Assembly: GCF_011927635.1 (NCBI RefSeq)
Contig: NZ_JAATJB010000013.1
Location: 62,001 to 126,000, forward strand
From: Sphingomonas trueperi
GTDB lineage: Bacteria > Pseudomonadota > Alphaproteobacteria > Sphingomonadales > Sphingomonadaceae
Direction: 5' to 3'
DNA length: 64,000 nucleotides
This document shows positions 41,900 to 51,400 of the stretch, piece after piece. The notes below the pieces were generated by a model. The model was not told the DNA's origin. It saw only the letters and a list, made by a program, of their open reading frames with translations, and made no database searches. A program made the position numbers and the translations under genes. Numbering within the stretch: the stretch's first letter is position 1; every line of letters starts with the position of its first letter.

Positions 41900-42674
41900 C
41901 TAGGATCGGCGGCGATGACGAAGCAGTTTGCGATAGCCGCCCGAGATCATGGCGCGGGCATCCCCGAGGAGGCCCGCGACGGCGTGGCGGGCGGAAGCGG
42001 CTTGCCATTCGTCACGGGTGAGTTTGCCGACGCGGAGGATGACCTCGGCGATCTCCTGCTGGGTCGCTCCGGCGCCATATCCGTCAATTGCTTGCAGCAT
42101 GCGCCGCGCGCGGGCCAGTTGCTGACGCGTGAGGCGCGTGTCGGGTGGAATGGCGCGGCCGTGAAGGGAGGCCAGCAGCCGAGCAACGGCTTCCATGCGG
42201 TCGAACCCCTCCATGCCAAGTGGGATCACCGCTACGAGCGGCTGCTCGGCCGATCCGTCGCCGGGAAGCGCCAGATGCAGTCGCTGGCCGTTTCTCAGAT
42301 CGTGCAGGAAGTGAAGGCTGTGTTCGGTCGGCAGGTCCGCAGACCGTCTCGGTGGCGAGAGGAGCGTGCTATCCGCAGCGATGGACGCCGGCGCCGGCGT
42401 CAGTATCACCGATCCCGTATCTTCCTCCGGAAGCCAGAACACTTGCGCCTCGGTGGACTTCAGAGCAGGGGCGACAAGGAAATCGTAACCCCCAGCGTCG
42501 GCCGGCTCCCTTGGTCACGGACGGTGAATCTCTCGACGCGCTGCTGAGTTCGGCGTAGTCGCGTTGATAATCCTCGTTTCGCCGCAGCCATTCCCAGCCG
42601 ACGTCTGGAGCGGCGAGATGGTCGACGTACTCGTACTCTGATGACGATCGCCACCGGGATGCGTCGGATGACAT
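41900..42674 (-). CDS. FseA-like DUF6499-DUF2285 activator, split by a +1 frameshift
   Basis: From ATG 42674, with AGGAGG upstream, frame 1 encodes a DUF6499 domain (RWRSSSEYEYVDHL, WEWLRRNEDYQRDYAEL) as far as RRWGLRF. The DUF2285 part (LVAPALKSTEAQVFWLPEE to ARAMISGGYRKLLRH) is in the +1 frame. At the junction, near 42480, the minus strand reads CGA-TTT-CCT. A +1 slip on TTTC gives RF-LVAPA and one continuous 257-residue protein. In ICEMlSym of Mesorhizobium R7A the homologous pair is fused by programmed +1 frameshifting into FseA, which activates rdfS. The same design is likely here, so I do not call it a pseudogene. Confidence 0.8.
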
Positions 42675-42793
42675 CGAAATCCTCCTAGCTCGCATTATTC
42701 GTGCGTTTTGAGGCGGATACGATTCCCAGTTGAGCAACAAGAAGGAAGTCCTTGAGCCGGCAACAGGTGTTGCCGCTGCGGCATCACCACCGC

Positions 42794-43060
42794 TCAGTGA
42801 CGGTAACCTTCGCGCACAAGCTCGCGGTAGCCGTGTGTGGTCATCCAACGAGCGCGAGCGAGATGGGTGTCATGGACATGTTGGGCGCGCTCGGGGTCGT
42901 ATTTGGGATCGAGGCCGAAGAGAATCTCGACCGCCTCGCGCCAGTCGGCACCGTCCGTGGCTGCGTCGAGCAGGCGGAGGTAGAGCTTCATGTGCTCACG
43001 ATCATAGGGCGTGAGCACCGCGCTGTCCGGCGGCTCGTCTAAAAAGTCTGTCTTGATCAC
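42794..43060 (-). CDS. QseM-like small DUF2285 protein
   Basis: An 88-residue protein with the DUF2285-type end LARARWMTTHGYRELV and a helical middle (WREAVEILFGLDPKYDPERA). In ICEMlSym the similar-sized antiactivator QseM, also a DUF2285 protein, blocks FseA and TraR. Its place directly upstream of the FseA-like gene supports the same role. No TraR or TraI homologue is in the window. The specific QseM assignment is inferred. Confidence 0.65.
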   Translation of the reverse strand: MIKTDFLDEPPDSAVLTPYDREHMKLYLRLLDAATDGADWREAVEILFGLDPKYDPERAQHVHDTHLARARWMTTHGYRELVREGYRH

Positions 43061-43068
43061 AACCGTCC

Positions 43069-43095
43069 TCTGGAATCATTCTTATCCATTCCGGA
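43069..43095. promoter_or_regulatory. Inverted repeat before QseM-like gene
   Basis: TCTGGAAT (43069-43076) and ATTCCGGA (43088-43095) form a dyad nine bases upstream of the QseM-like start. It is a candidate operator for the XRE protein encoded next door. Confidence 0.4.
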
Positions 43096-43187
43096 GCTAT
43101 TTGTTAACCGTATGCTGGTCCCACTGCGGCAGAATCCGTGCCGTTGAAAGCAACGGTCCGACCAAAGCGTGCTGCTCCAATGAAGCG

Positions 43188-43433
43188 CTATCGCTTGTCG
43201 ATTTTCCCACGGACAACCATCACCCCTTCGCCCTGGTCGGTGGTCAGGAGGAGGATGCCATGGCCTTCAAGCGCCCGCCGGACCTGATCGCGCGTAGTTT
43301 CATACACCTCAAGGCCGCTCGCGGATTCGAGGCGTTTCAGAGCGGTCAGCGATACCTGGGCCTTGTCAGCGAGCGTCTCCTGGCTCCATCCGAGTAACGC
43401 GCGTGCGGCCCGCGATTGTCGGGAGGTGATCAT
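43188..43433 (-). CDS. XRE-family repressor
   Basis: An 81-residue helix-turn-helix protein (ARALLGWSQETLADKAQVSL, LKRLESASG). The C-terminus GHGILLLTTDQGEGVMVV is often seen in small ICE and phage repressors. It may correspond to QseC, which controls qseM in ICEMlSym, but here both genes are on the same strand while qseC and qseM are divergent. Confidence 0.8.
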   Translation of the reverse strand: MITSRQSRAARALLGWSQETLADKAQVSLTALKRLESASGLEVYETTRDQVRRALEGHGILLLTTDQGEGVMVVRGKIDKR

Positions 43434-43469
43434 GCATGATCACCTCCCACCAACACAAACCAACACGCC

Positions 43470-43496
43470 AGAACTACGACTATAATAGTCGTTCTT
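43470..43496. promoter_or_regulatory. Dyad over the XRE promoter
   Basis: AGAAC-T-ACGACTA-TAA-TAGTCG-TTCT is an imperfect inverted repeat 37 bases upstream of the XRE start, and contains a TATAAT-like core. It fits an autoregulatory operator. Confidence 0.45.
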
Positions 43497-43579
43497 GGCG
43501 CGATCTTCTAGCTGGAAGTGCCTCTGCACGCTCTCTCCGAGCGATAAAGGCTGCAACTGATTCGGTCGCCGCAAAAACC

Positions 43580-43609
43580 AAAGGCCCCAGCCTTCCGGCT
43601 GGGGCCTTT
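43580..43609 (-). terminator. Strong hairpin terminator
   Basis: AAAGGCCCCAGCC-TTCC-GGCTGGGGCCTTT is a perfect 13-bp stem 10 bases after the stop of the minus-strand DUF736 gene. On that strand it is followed by GGTTTTT. It can act in both directions. Confidence 0.8.
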
Positions 43610-43618
43610 GCGCGGACC

Positions 43619-43942
43619 TCAGTCCCCGCGCCGCCCGTTGGGGCGGGACCAGATCAGGGAGAAGCTTTCCTCCTCATCGTCGAAGAGGTTGGCGTAGATC
43701 GGAGCGTTGAAGCTCGGATCATCGAGCTTGAGGCCCAGATAGTCGCGGCCCTCGTTGGAGCGCTTGGACCAGGCGGCGCCGATCTCGGCGCGGCCGACCA
43801 GGACCCGGTGGCTGGGGGCGTTCTCGCCGGTGGCGCGCTGGTCGGGGACGATGCGCACGTTCTTGGCCTGGACGCTGAGGGTGACGATTTCGCCGGTAAA
43901 CTCGTTCGAGCCGGTCTTCTTGAAGGTGCCGATGGTCGCCAT
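43619..43942 (-). CDS. DUF736 protein, second copy
   Basis: A 107-residue DUF736 protein (IGTFKKTGSNEFTGEIVTL, IGAAWSKRSNEGRDYLGLKL, PIYANLFDDEEE). It is clearly related to, but diverged from, the copy at 38.0 kb. ATG 43942. A strong terminator follows. Function unknown; a standard ICE backbone gene. Confidence 0.87.
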   Translation of the reverse strand: MATIGTFKKTGSNEFTGEIVTLSVQAKNVRIVPDQRATGENAPSHRVLVGRAEIGAAWSKRSNEGRDYLGLKLDDPSFNAPIYANLFDDEEESFSLIWSRPNGRRGD

Positions 43943-44506
43943 TGTAAATCTCCGTTTTCCGTTCCCGAGCCCGCACCATTGCGGCCTCGATGGCGATCGG
44001 TTGGCCGGAGGCGATCGACGGCGCACCCCGAAGGGGCCTGACAGCAAAGGAGGGCTTTCTTGCTTCGCGAGGAATGACGGCGCAGCCGGCAGGGGATGAA
44101 AGTTCGACGCCGCTGTTGCGTCATAGGCGATCGAGGCGAAGCCGGCCTTCGGCCAGATCAGGCCATTGAAGAGGCCGTTTGGAGCGGTTGAGGCACGGTC
44201 AGACAACGGAGAAATGGCGGCCATCCCGCACCGGCAGACCGGCGTCGCGGCAATGCTCACCGGCTTCGTTTCCTCCCGGCAGGGCATTGGCGCTGGACCC
44301 CGACCCTCCACCGCCAAATGGCAGATCGCCGCGCCGGATCGTCGGTGTGCCGCCGAGACATGGTCCTGCCATGGCAGTCGCTCCAACGAGGGCCGTTCCC
44401 GGGGCCTAGCGTCTATCCGCACCCCATGCCTCAATCCCAACGGCCTAGACGACGTGGGCGGTCGTCGCCCATCGCTGGTCTCGCCTCGCAACGGCGATAC
44501 CGACAA
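43943..44506. other. 564-base stretch without recognised gene
   Basis: Open frames run through this GC-rich stretch but none has a credible start or family similarity. It probably holds the promoter and leader of the DUF736 gene. Nothing else is seen. Confidence 0.5.
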
Positions 44507-44950
44507 TCAGGCTCGCGCGAGGTCCTGGCCAGACGGGCCCGGGGCCGCCGCCATTCCAGCGACCCGCACGAAGGCGGTGATACCAACCGCGATCGCACCA
44601 ATGACGGAGAAGGTAATCTGCCATCCCTCGGAAGGCATGAGGTGCTTCACAATACCATGTGTGGCGTGGAATCCGGCGATCGCCGCCGGCGCGACGAAGG
44701 CGATGGCCACGACCAGTTTCAGCCACATCGGCCGGACGAAGGTGATCAGCAAGTGACCGACCATCAGCGTGATGGCGGCTGCGACAGCGCCGACGAGGAC
44801 CGCGCCAGGAATGCCGGCGCCGGTGCCGTGGGCCCAGGCCCCTGCGGTCACGCCGACGAACGCCGGCAGTGCGAAGACGGCCAGCGTAAACAGCAGCCAG
44901 CAAAGCAGGCCGATAGCTGCGAGGGATGCGAGTATTGCGAGAAAGATCAT
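44507..44950 (-). CDS. Small polytopic membrane protein
   Basis: A 147-residue protein with about four hydrophobic helices (LLCWLLFTLAVFALPAFVGV, AVLVGAVAAAITLMVGHLLI, AIAFVAPAAIAGFHATHGI, ITFSVIGAIAVGITAFVRVAG). No family recognised. The start region is enclosed in an inverted repeat (TGGTGGTGG and CCACCACCA, 44950-45003) that could affect its translation. Confidence 0.6.
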   Translation of the reverse strand: MIFLAILASLAAIGLLCWLLFTLAVFALPAFVGVTAGAWAHGTGAGIPGAVLVGAVAAAITLMVGHLLITFVRPMWLKLVVAIAFVAPAAIAGFHATHGIVKHLMPSEGWQITFSVIGAIAVGITAFVRVAGMAAAPGPSGQDLARA

Positions 44951-45090
44951 GGTGGTGGCCTCCGTGAGAAAAAGTCTGACGGTTGCGCCTCCACCACCAC
45001 CACGGCGCGACCAAACTATAGCTGAAAATCGGCTGCGCCGGGAGCGGAAATCGCGTGAGACTTCCGCGCGGCGGCGCCCGTTCGCCCCGG

Positions 45091-45258
45091 TTATGGGGCG
45101 AAGGGATCAATCTCATGGACGATCGCGGCGATGTCGCCGTCGTATTCGCTGGCAGGCGTGACCGACAGCGTGCCGTCGCCGGCCTGGAAGATGATGATGG
45201 CGGCCATCAGGGTGGTGGCGAGGCTGAAGGCGAAGGCGTGCGCGTCGTTGAGGGACAT
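45091..45258 (-). CDS. Small membrane-anchored ORF, 55 residues
   Basis: ATG 45258 with GGAGC before it encodes one hydrophobic helix (AFAFSLATTLMAAIIIFQAG) and an acidic tail. A longer frame from 45372 would add a Cys-rich start. No family recognised; plausible but unproven. Confidence 0.4.
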   Translation of the reverse strand: MSLNDAHAFAFSLATTLMAAIIIFQAGDGTLSVTPASEYDGDIAAIVHEIDPFAP

Positions 45259-45476
45259 CGATCCGGCTCCTGTTTGAGCGGAGGACCATCCCCCGCTGAC
45301 AGGCGCCCGAAGTGTCGGACTGAACGCTGCAATCACCGCGCAGGCGCAGCCGAAGCGGCGGCATGCTTGCATAGCCGACCCTTTACGGGTTGATGGCGTC
45401 AGGCGATCAGTCTGACCAAGGACCAGCGCAGATAAGCGGGGGTGGTTTTCGCGTCAGGAGCCGTTCGTTTTCCCGG

Positions 45477-46148
45477 TCAGCCATGATGAGCCGGACGCAA
45501 CCCGGGTGGAGTGTTGGCGATGAAATCCCGGTAGGCGTAGTTGATGAGGTCGCGGATGAGTTCGAGGAGCCCGCCGACGGGTAGGCCGTCGAACGGATCG
45601 CCGTGGGCCATGCCGTTGCGGCGCTGGCTGAGACACGGTTCGGAGGCGCCGGTGACGAAGCCAATTGCGGTGCCGCCGGTGCGAACAATCATGGGAATGT
45701 GCGCGTCGTCGAGGCCGTCGGTATCCACCATGTGCTTCAGCAGCGTGGCGAACGAGCGCTTCTTTTTCGGTATCTGGCCGCCGTACCTGTCCATCAGCGT
45801 CAGCTCCAGGGCGATGAGCGCCGCGAGCTCGCCGGCCTTCAGCACATCGAGATCGATCCAGCCGAGAAGATAGAGCGCCTGCGCGCGTCTGAATTTGAAC
45901 TGGACGATGTCGGGTATGCGGGAGTCGATGCCGAGGCCGATGATGAACCGTCGCCATTCATCGGGTTGGTTGAATTGGATCATCCCTCCGGGGAGCCCGG
46001 GCGATGGCCATGCGATGATCAGCGGCGCATCGCGCGCGGCAAGTTGAATGTGGTCAAGATCCAGATACGCCTCCTGTCGGCAAGAACTCAGTGTTTCAAC
46101 CGACAGTATCAGATTGCGGTCAGTTGTCTGAAGTCGTGCGGCGCTCAC
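45477..46148 (-). CDS. Unknown protein with HEPN-like RNxxxH motif
   Basis: A 223-residue protein, mostly helical in the second half. QRRNGMAHGDPF contains R-N-x3-H, the catalytic motif type of HEPN ribonucleases (Rx4-6H), followed by a helix (LLELIRDLINYAYRDFI) as HEPN domains have. The N-terminal half (DLDHIQLAARDAPLIIAWPS) is unassigned. Its start overlaps the stop of the SLOG-domain gene by four bases. The fold is inferred. Confidence 0.5.
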   Translation of the reverse strand: MSAARLQTTDRNLILSVETLSSCRQEAYLDLDHIQLAARDAPLIIAWPSPGLPGGMIQFNQPDEWRRFIIGLGIDSRIPDIVQFKFRRAQALYLLGWIDLDVLKAGELAALIALELTLMDRYGGQIPKKKRSFATLLKHMVDTDGLDDAHIPMIVRTGGTAIGFVTGASEPCLSQRRNGMAHGDPFDGLPVGGLLELIRDLINYAYRDFIANTPPGLRPAHHG

Positions 46149-47068
46149 GCGCCGCCGAACTTCCAGACCGGGATGCTGAGCTTCTTGGCCTTGTCGGCGA
46201 GGTTGTCGTTGATGCCGGTGCCGGGGAAGTGCATCACGCCCTTGGGCAGGATTTCCAGCATCTCGTCGTTTCGCTTGAAGGGTGCTGCGCGGCCGTGCTT
46301 CGTCCAGTCCGGTGCGAAGCCGATCTGCGGCACGTTACGGTTCGTCGCCCATAGGGATGCGATCTTTTCGGCGCCTTTCGGCGACTTGCCGTGCATCAGC
46401 ACCATGTCCGGGTGTTTTTCGTGGACCTGATCGAGCTTGGCCCAGATCAGCCGGTGGTCGTTGAAGTCGAGCCCGCCGGTGACAAGGATTTTCGGACCAG
46501 GGGGAAGAAGGATTGTCTGCTCGGCGCGCCGTTTCGCTGCCAGGAAGTCGCGGCTGTCGATCATCGCCGAGGTGAGATTGCGGTGGTTGACCCTTGACCC
46601 GCTGCGCGGAAGCCAGGTCCTGCCGACGTGGCGTTCGTAATGTTCGGCTGCCTGGTCGCGCATCAGTTCGAAGGCGTTCTGACGTTCGATCATGGTCTGG
46701 CCCTCCGCGATCAGGCGCTCGAGTTCGACGGCCTTCACCTCGCTGCCGTCCTGTTCACGCTGCCCGCGGCGTTGCGCCTGCTCGTTGTCGTCGAGTTCGC
46801 GCGCGATCCGGTCGGTGGCGCGGTGAAAGACGTTGACCGTCGACCAGAGGAGATCGTCGAGGTCGGGCTCGAGGCGAGTGTCCTCCAGCGTCCCAATCAG
46901 GGCGTCGAAAATGTCGGCGATGGCGCCTGCGACCGCATTGCCGTCCGGGAGGAGTCGCTGGTCGGGTTCATCCTCGAAGGGACGGTAGCCGTGGAGCTGA
47001 AGCTCGGTGAGCACATGGTCGGTCGGTGATGAGGCGTGATGCGGTTCGAAGTCGTCGTGCTCGCTCAT
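46145..47068 (-). CDS. DUF2493 (SLOG superfamily) protein
   Basis: A 307-residue protein. The first 190 residues are helical and acidic. The C-terminal domain KILVTGGLDFNDHRLIWAKL, MVLMHGKSPKGAEKIASLWA, PQIGFAPDW is DUF2493, a Rossmann-like nucleotide-binding fold of the SLOG group. ATG 47068 has GGAG before it. It is co-transcribed with the HEPN-like gene. SLOG proteins sense or process nucleotide-derived ligands. Confidence 0.82.
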   Translation of the reverse strand: MSEHDDFEPHHASSPTDHVLTELQLHGYRPFEDEPDQRLLPDGNAVAGAIADIFDALIGTLEDTRLEPDLDDLLWSTVNVFHRATDRIARELDDNEQAQRRGQREQDGSEVKAVELERLIAEGQTMIERQNAFELMRDQAAEHYERHVGRTWLPRSGSRVNHRNLTSAMIDSRDFLAAKRRAEQTILLPPGPKILVTGGLDFNDHRLIWAKLDQVHEKHPDMVLMHGKSPKGAEKIASLWATNRNVPQIGFAPDWTKHGRAAPFKRNDEMLEILPKGVMHFPGTGINDNLADKAKKLSIPVWKFGGA

Positions 47069-47380
47069 GGGATGCTCCGTCGGTTGGACCGCGACCGTCG
47101 CGGGCTTCATGGCGACGAAAGCCGGCGGGCGGGCCGGCCCTGCACCCGGAGCGCAGCGCAGGGCCGGAGCGTCAGCGGAGGATGGCGGAGGCCGGCGATT
47201 TTGCCTCGCGATGGAAAGGCGCGGCACGCGCCGCCGGAAAATCGTCGGCCGCAGCCATTGTTGGGCGGGCCCGTTTGCTGGCCGATCGCCCTCTCGAAGG
47301 CCGAGACGCGGTCCCCCTCCGACGGTTGGTGCATCTGCGAGCACGACGACGCACGGCCATTGTCAGTCTCCCGTGCCGGG
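47069..47380. other. 312-base non-coding gap
   Basis: A GC-rich leader between the TOPRIM gene and the DUF2493 gene. It holds a GGCCCTGC/GCAGGGCC inverted repeat around 47140-47165. No gene is recognised. Confidence 0.5.
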
Positions 47381-48418
47381 CTATGCCGCCAGCGCCATGA
47401 ACCTTGCGACATCCTGGGGTGCAATCTGCATCCGCGACTGCTGTCGGAGATGCTCGATGCCGAGGGTGCGGAGATCCTCGTTGAAGTCCCCGAGCGCCGG
47501 CGAGATGACAATCGCCTCGATCCCGACGGCGTTGGCCCGTTCGATCAGGCTGTCACGCGCACCGTCACCGGCCGGATCATTGTCGCGCACGATGTAGAGC
47601 CGTCGCAGCGTATCGGGGAACAGGATGGCGGCGAGATGTGCTGCCGAGAGCGCCGCCAGCATCGGCATGTCGGGAAGCACCTGTCGGAGCGACAGGACGG
47701 TCTCGATGCCTTCGCCGGCCGCCATGACCTCGCCGCCCATGCCGAAGCGCACCGCGTTGCCGAGCAGGTCGCCCATGGCTCGCCTCGGCGTGTCGATCGG
47801 CGCCTTGTCGCGCGATCGGGGATCGAGCCAGGTTCGGTGCGCGCCCGTGATCTTGCTGTCGAGATCGGTGACGGCGGCGATCATCGCCGGCCATGTCTCG
47901 GTCGGCGAATGCTCGTCGGGCCGATAATAGCAGCGCGGATGGAAGCGAAGGCTTCCGGTTCCGCGTAAATCCGTAATGCCACGTTCCCGTAAATACGCTT
48001 GCACGATTGTGCCCGTTATCGGCTGCGACATGCCGATGAGACGCCGCGCCGCTTCCGGCGAGCCGCTCGGCGCGGGGCTCCGACGCTCGTGCGATCGTGG
48101 CTCCGGTTCCGGCGGCGGCATGCTGAGAAAGGTCCGTGCCTCGTCGGCCACGTCCTTGAAGTCGATCAGGCCGCAGCTTTCACGAATGACGTCGAGGAGA
48201 TCGCCGTGTTCGCCAGTGGCGGCGTCGGTCCATTTGCCCGCGACGCCTTTCGGTGTGTCCTTCAGCCGGACGTACATCGAGCGGCCGGGCGTGTTGCGCG
48301 CGTCGCCAACCAGCCAGTAGCGGCCCTCACGACGTCCGCTGGAGAGATAGTGCAGGCACACCGCCTCGGCCTGCCGGCCGAGACTGTGCGCAAGGTCGGA
48401 AGCGTCCTGCCTGGCCAT
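47381..48418 (-). CDS. TOPRIM-domain (primase-like) protein
   Basis: A 345-residue protein. The N-terminal part resembles DUF7146/primase zinc-less domains (GRRREGRYWLVGDARN-type). The TOPRIM domain has the Glu in MAAGEGIETVLSLRQVL and the DxD in LYIVRDNDPAGDGARDSL. This is a usual ICE backbone gene and may prime replication of transferred single strands. ATG 48418 lies in the stop of the helicase gene (TGATG). Confidence 0.85.
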   Translation of the reverse strand: MARQDASDLAHSLGRQAEAVCLHYLSSGRREGRYWLVGDARNTPGRSMYVRLKDTPKGVAGKWTDAATGEHGDLLDVIRESCGLIDFKDVADEARTFLSMPPPEPEPRSHERRSPAPSGSPEAARRLIGMSQPITGTIVQAYLRERGITDLRGTGSLRFHPRCYYRPDEHSPTETWPAMIAAVTDLDSKITGAHRTWLDPRSRDKAPIDTPRRAMGDLLGNAVRFGMGGEVMAAGEGIETVLSLRQVLPDMPMLAALSAAHLAAILFPDTLRRLYIVRDNDPAGDGARDSLIERANAVGIEAIVISPALGDFNEDLRTLGIEHLRQQSRMQIAPQDVARFMALAA

Positions 48419-51400
48419 CACGCAGCCTCCCGCTCGGAGATGCGCGCAACGGGGAAGGTGTCGAGCAGCTTGGCGAGGATGGCGGGCCCTGATGCATCAA
48501 CGGGCACGAAGAAGCGCAGCTTCCATGAGATGATCTCGCTGAAGAGGCCATAGGCGCGCAGCCGATCACGCATCGCGTCGGTGAAGCCCGATAGTTCGAT
48601 GCGGTTGGTCCCCATCACACGGGCGCGGCGCAACTGCATGCCCTCACTGACATCGAGGGTGGTCGTGCCGTCGATCAACGCTGTGAAGGCGGCATCTGGC
48701 GTGAGCGTGCTTGCGCCCATGGCGCTGGCGTTTGCGGCCCAGGCGGGCGAGACGCGGCGACCGATGATGCGCTCGCCGGCATCGGTCTGGAGCCGATAGA
48801 CCCGCGTCGACTCGTTGGGCAGCCGCTTCCAGATCGGCAACAGCAGGCCGGCGACGATATGGATCGTGCTGTCTGAGAAGTCCGGCACATCGTTTAGTTC
48901 CGCCCACCACGCTGCGGCGAAGGCGGCGCGGTCGGCTTCCTCCCAATGGCTCTCGTCCAACATGCGCAGCGGCGCGTAGTGCTGCTCCATCGGCCGGATC
49001 AGGCAGACGCGCCGTTCGATCTCACCATCGTCGAGCATCATGGATGGCGCTGGGATCTGCACAGCGGCCCGGCCGGATCGGGCGTTGACGAGTAGCCGCG
49101 CGCGGGGATCGGCGAGATGGTCGATCGCCATGTCGAGCGTGGTAGGGCGATTGCGCTCGCGCCGCGTGATGGTGAGCAGCCGCGTCTCGGCGCCGGTGCC
49201 CGGATGCGTGTGGATCACCTGACTGTCCGTGACGATGAAGCTCTCGGCCTGCAGCGTCTCCAATCCGAGATCATAAACGCCGCTGCGGATCGCGCCCTCG
49301 ATCTTGGTGGTGAGGAGCTGCTCGAACGCCGTGAAGAGTACGCCCTGCAGATCGATGGTCAGCGCCAGGAGCCGGTTCAAGAAGGTGGTGATCGGCGGCA
49401 GCTCGTCCTTGATGCCCTTGTCGTCCATCAGCTTCAGGCCGGTGGCGGACTCGAAGCGGTCGAGCGAGCACCCTTCCACCTTGCCGCGCACCAGCAGGAG
49501 ATAGAGCTGGCGGAGCGCATCGCGCGCATAGTGTGATTCCAGATTGTCCTCGGGGCGGAACAGGCCCTGTCCACCGGTCTGGCGCTGGCCACGTGTGATC
49601 GCGCCCAGCGTGTCGAGCCGGCGCGCGATGGTCGAGAGGAAGCGCTTCTCGGCCTTCACGTCGGTCGCGATCGGCCGGAAGAGTGGAGGCTGCGCCTGGT
49701 TCGTTCGGTTGGTGCGGCCAAGGCCCTGGATGGCGGCGTCGGCCTTCCAACCCGGTTCGAGCAGATAATGGACGCGCAGGCGCTGGTTCCGCGCCGCGAG
49801 ATCGGCGTGATAGCTGCGCCCGGTGCCGCCGGCGTCAGAGAAGACGAGTACGCGCCTCTGGTCGTCCATGAATGCGGCGGTTTCCGCGAGATTGGCGGAA
49901 GCAGCTCGGTTCTCGACGGCAAGGCGGTCGCCCTTGCGCACCACGCGGCGCGAGCGGCCCGTCACTTCGGCCACTATGTCGGTGCCGAAGCGCTGGACGA
50001 TCTGGTCGAGCGCGCCTGGCACGGGCGTCAGCGAGGCGAGCCGTTCGATCAGCTCGTCGCGCCGGGCGGCGGCTTCGCGGCTTTCGACGGGCTGGCCGTC
50101 GCGAAAGACGGGACGCGATGACAGATTGCCCTCGCTGTCGGTGAACGGCTCGTAGAGCTGCACCGGGAAGGAATGAGCGAGGTAATCCAGGACATATTCC
50201 CTGGGCGTGATGTCCACCCGGACGTCGTTCCATTCCTCGGTGGGGATCTCTGCGAGACGCCGTTCCATCAGCGCTTCGCCGGTCGAGACGATCTGGATCA
50301 CGGCGGAATGGCCGTCGGCCAGGTCCTGCTCGATCGAGCGGACCAAGGTCGGGGTCTTCATGCTGGTCAGCAGATGGCCAAAAAAGCGCTGCTTGGCGGA
50401 CTCGAACGCCGAGCGCGCGGCCGACTTCGCCTGCCGGTTCAACGTGCCGCTGTCGCCGGTGATGTTGGCGGCCTGCATCGCCGCGTCGAGATGATTGTGG
50501 ATGATGGCGAAGGCGCCGGCATAGGCATCGTAGATGCGCGTCTGCTCGGGCGTGAGCTGGTGTTCGAGCAACTCATATTCGATGCCGTCATAGGACAACG
50601 ATCGTGATGTGTAGAGGCCAAGCGAGCGCAGATCGCGCGCCAGCACCTCCATGGCCGCGACGCCGCCATTCTCGACCGCCTCGACGAATTCGGCCCGGTT
50701 GGCGAAGGGAAAATCCTCGCCGCCCCACAGGCCGAGCCGCTGGGCATAGGCGAGATTGTGGACGGTCGTGGCGCCGGTCGCTGAGACGTACACGACGCGC
50801 GCGTTCGGCAGGGCGTGCTGGAGGCGCAAGCCCGCACGGCCCTGTTGCGAAGGCGAGACATCGCCCCGTTCTCCCTTGCCGCCACCGGCGTTTTGCATGG
50901 CGTGGCTTTCGTCGAAAATGATCACTCCGTCGAAATCGGAGCCCAACCAATCGACGATCTGTTTGACCCGCGAAAGCTTCTCACCGCGGTCGTCGGACCG
51001 TAGCGTGGCATAGGTGGTGAAAAGGATGCCTTCCGCGAAACGGATCGCGGTGCCTTGGGGGAAGCGCGACAGGGGCGTGACCAGCAGCCGCTCCATGCCG
51101 AGCGCGGACCAGTCGCGCTGGGCGTCCTCGAGCAGCTTGTCCGACTTGGAGATCCAGACCGCCTTGCGCCGGCCCTGGAGCCAATTGTCGAGGATGATCC
51201 CAGCCGACTGGCGGCCTTTGCCGGCGCCGGTGCCATCGCCCAGCATGAAGCCCTTGCGGAAACGGACGGCGTTTGCCGCGTCGTCCGGCGCGGCCGAGAC
51301 GAGATCGCGGGTTTCGTCGACGGTCCAGGCGCCGGCGAGATATTCACCATGAGCCTCGCCCGCATAGATCACCGTCTCGAGCTGGGCGTCGGACAGCACG

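Noticed and set aside
44318..45025. Plus-strand ORF of 235 codons opposite the membrane protein gene
   Set aside because: Composition is that of an antisense shadow in GC-rich DNA; the minus-strand gene is the coherent one.
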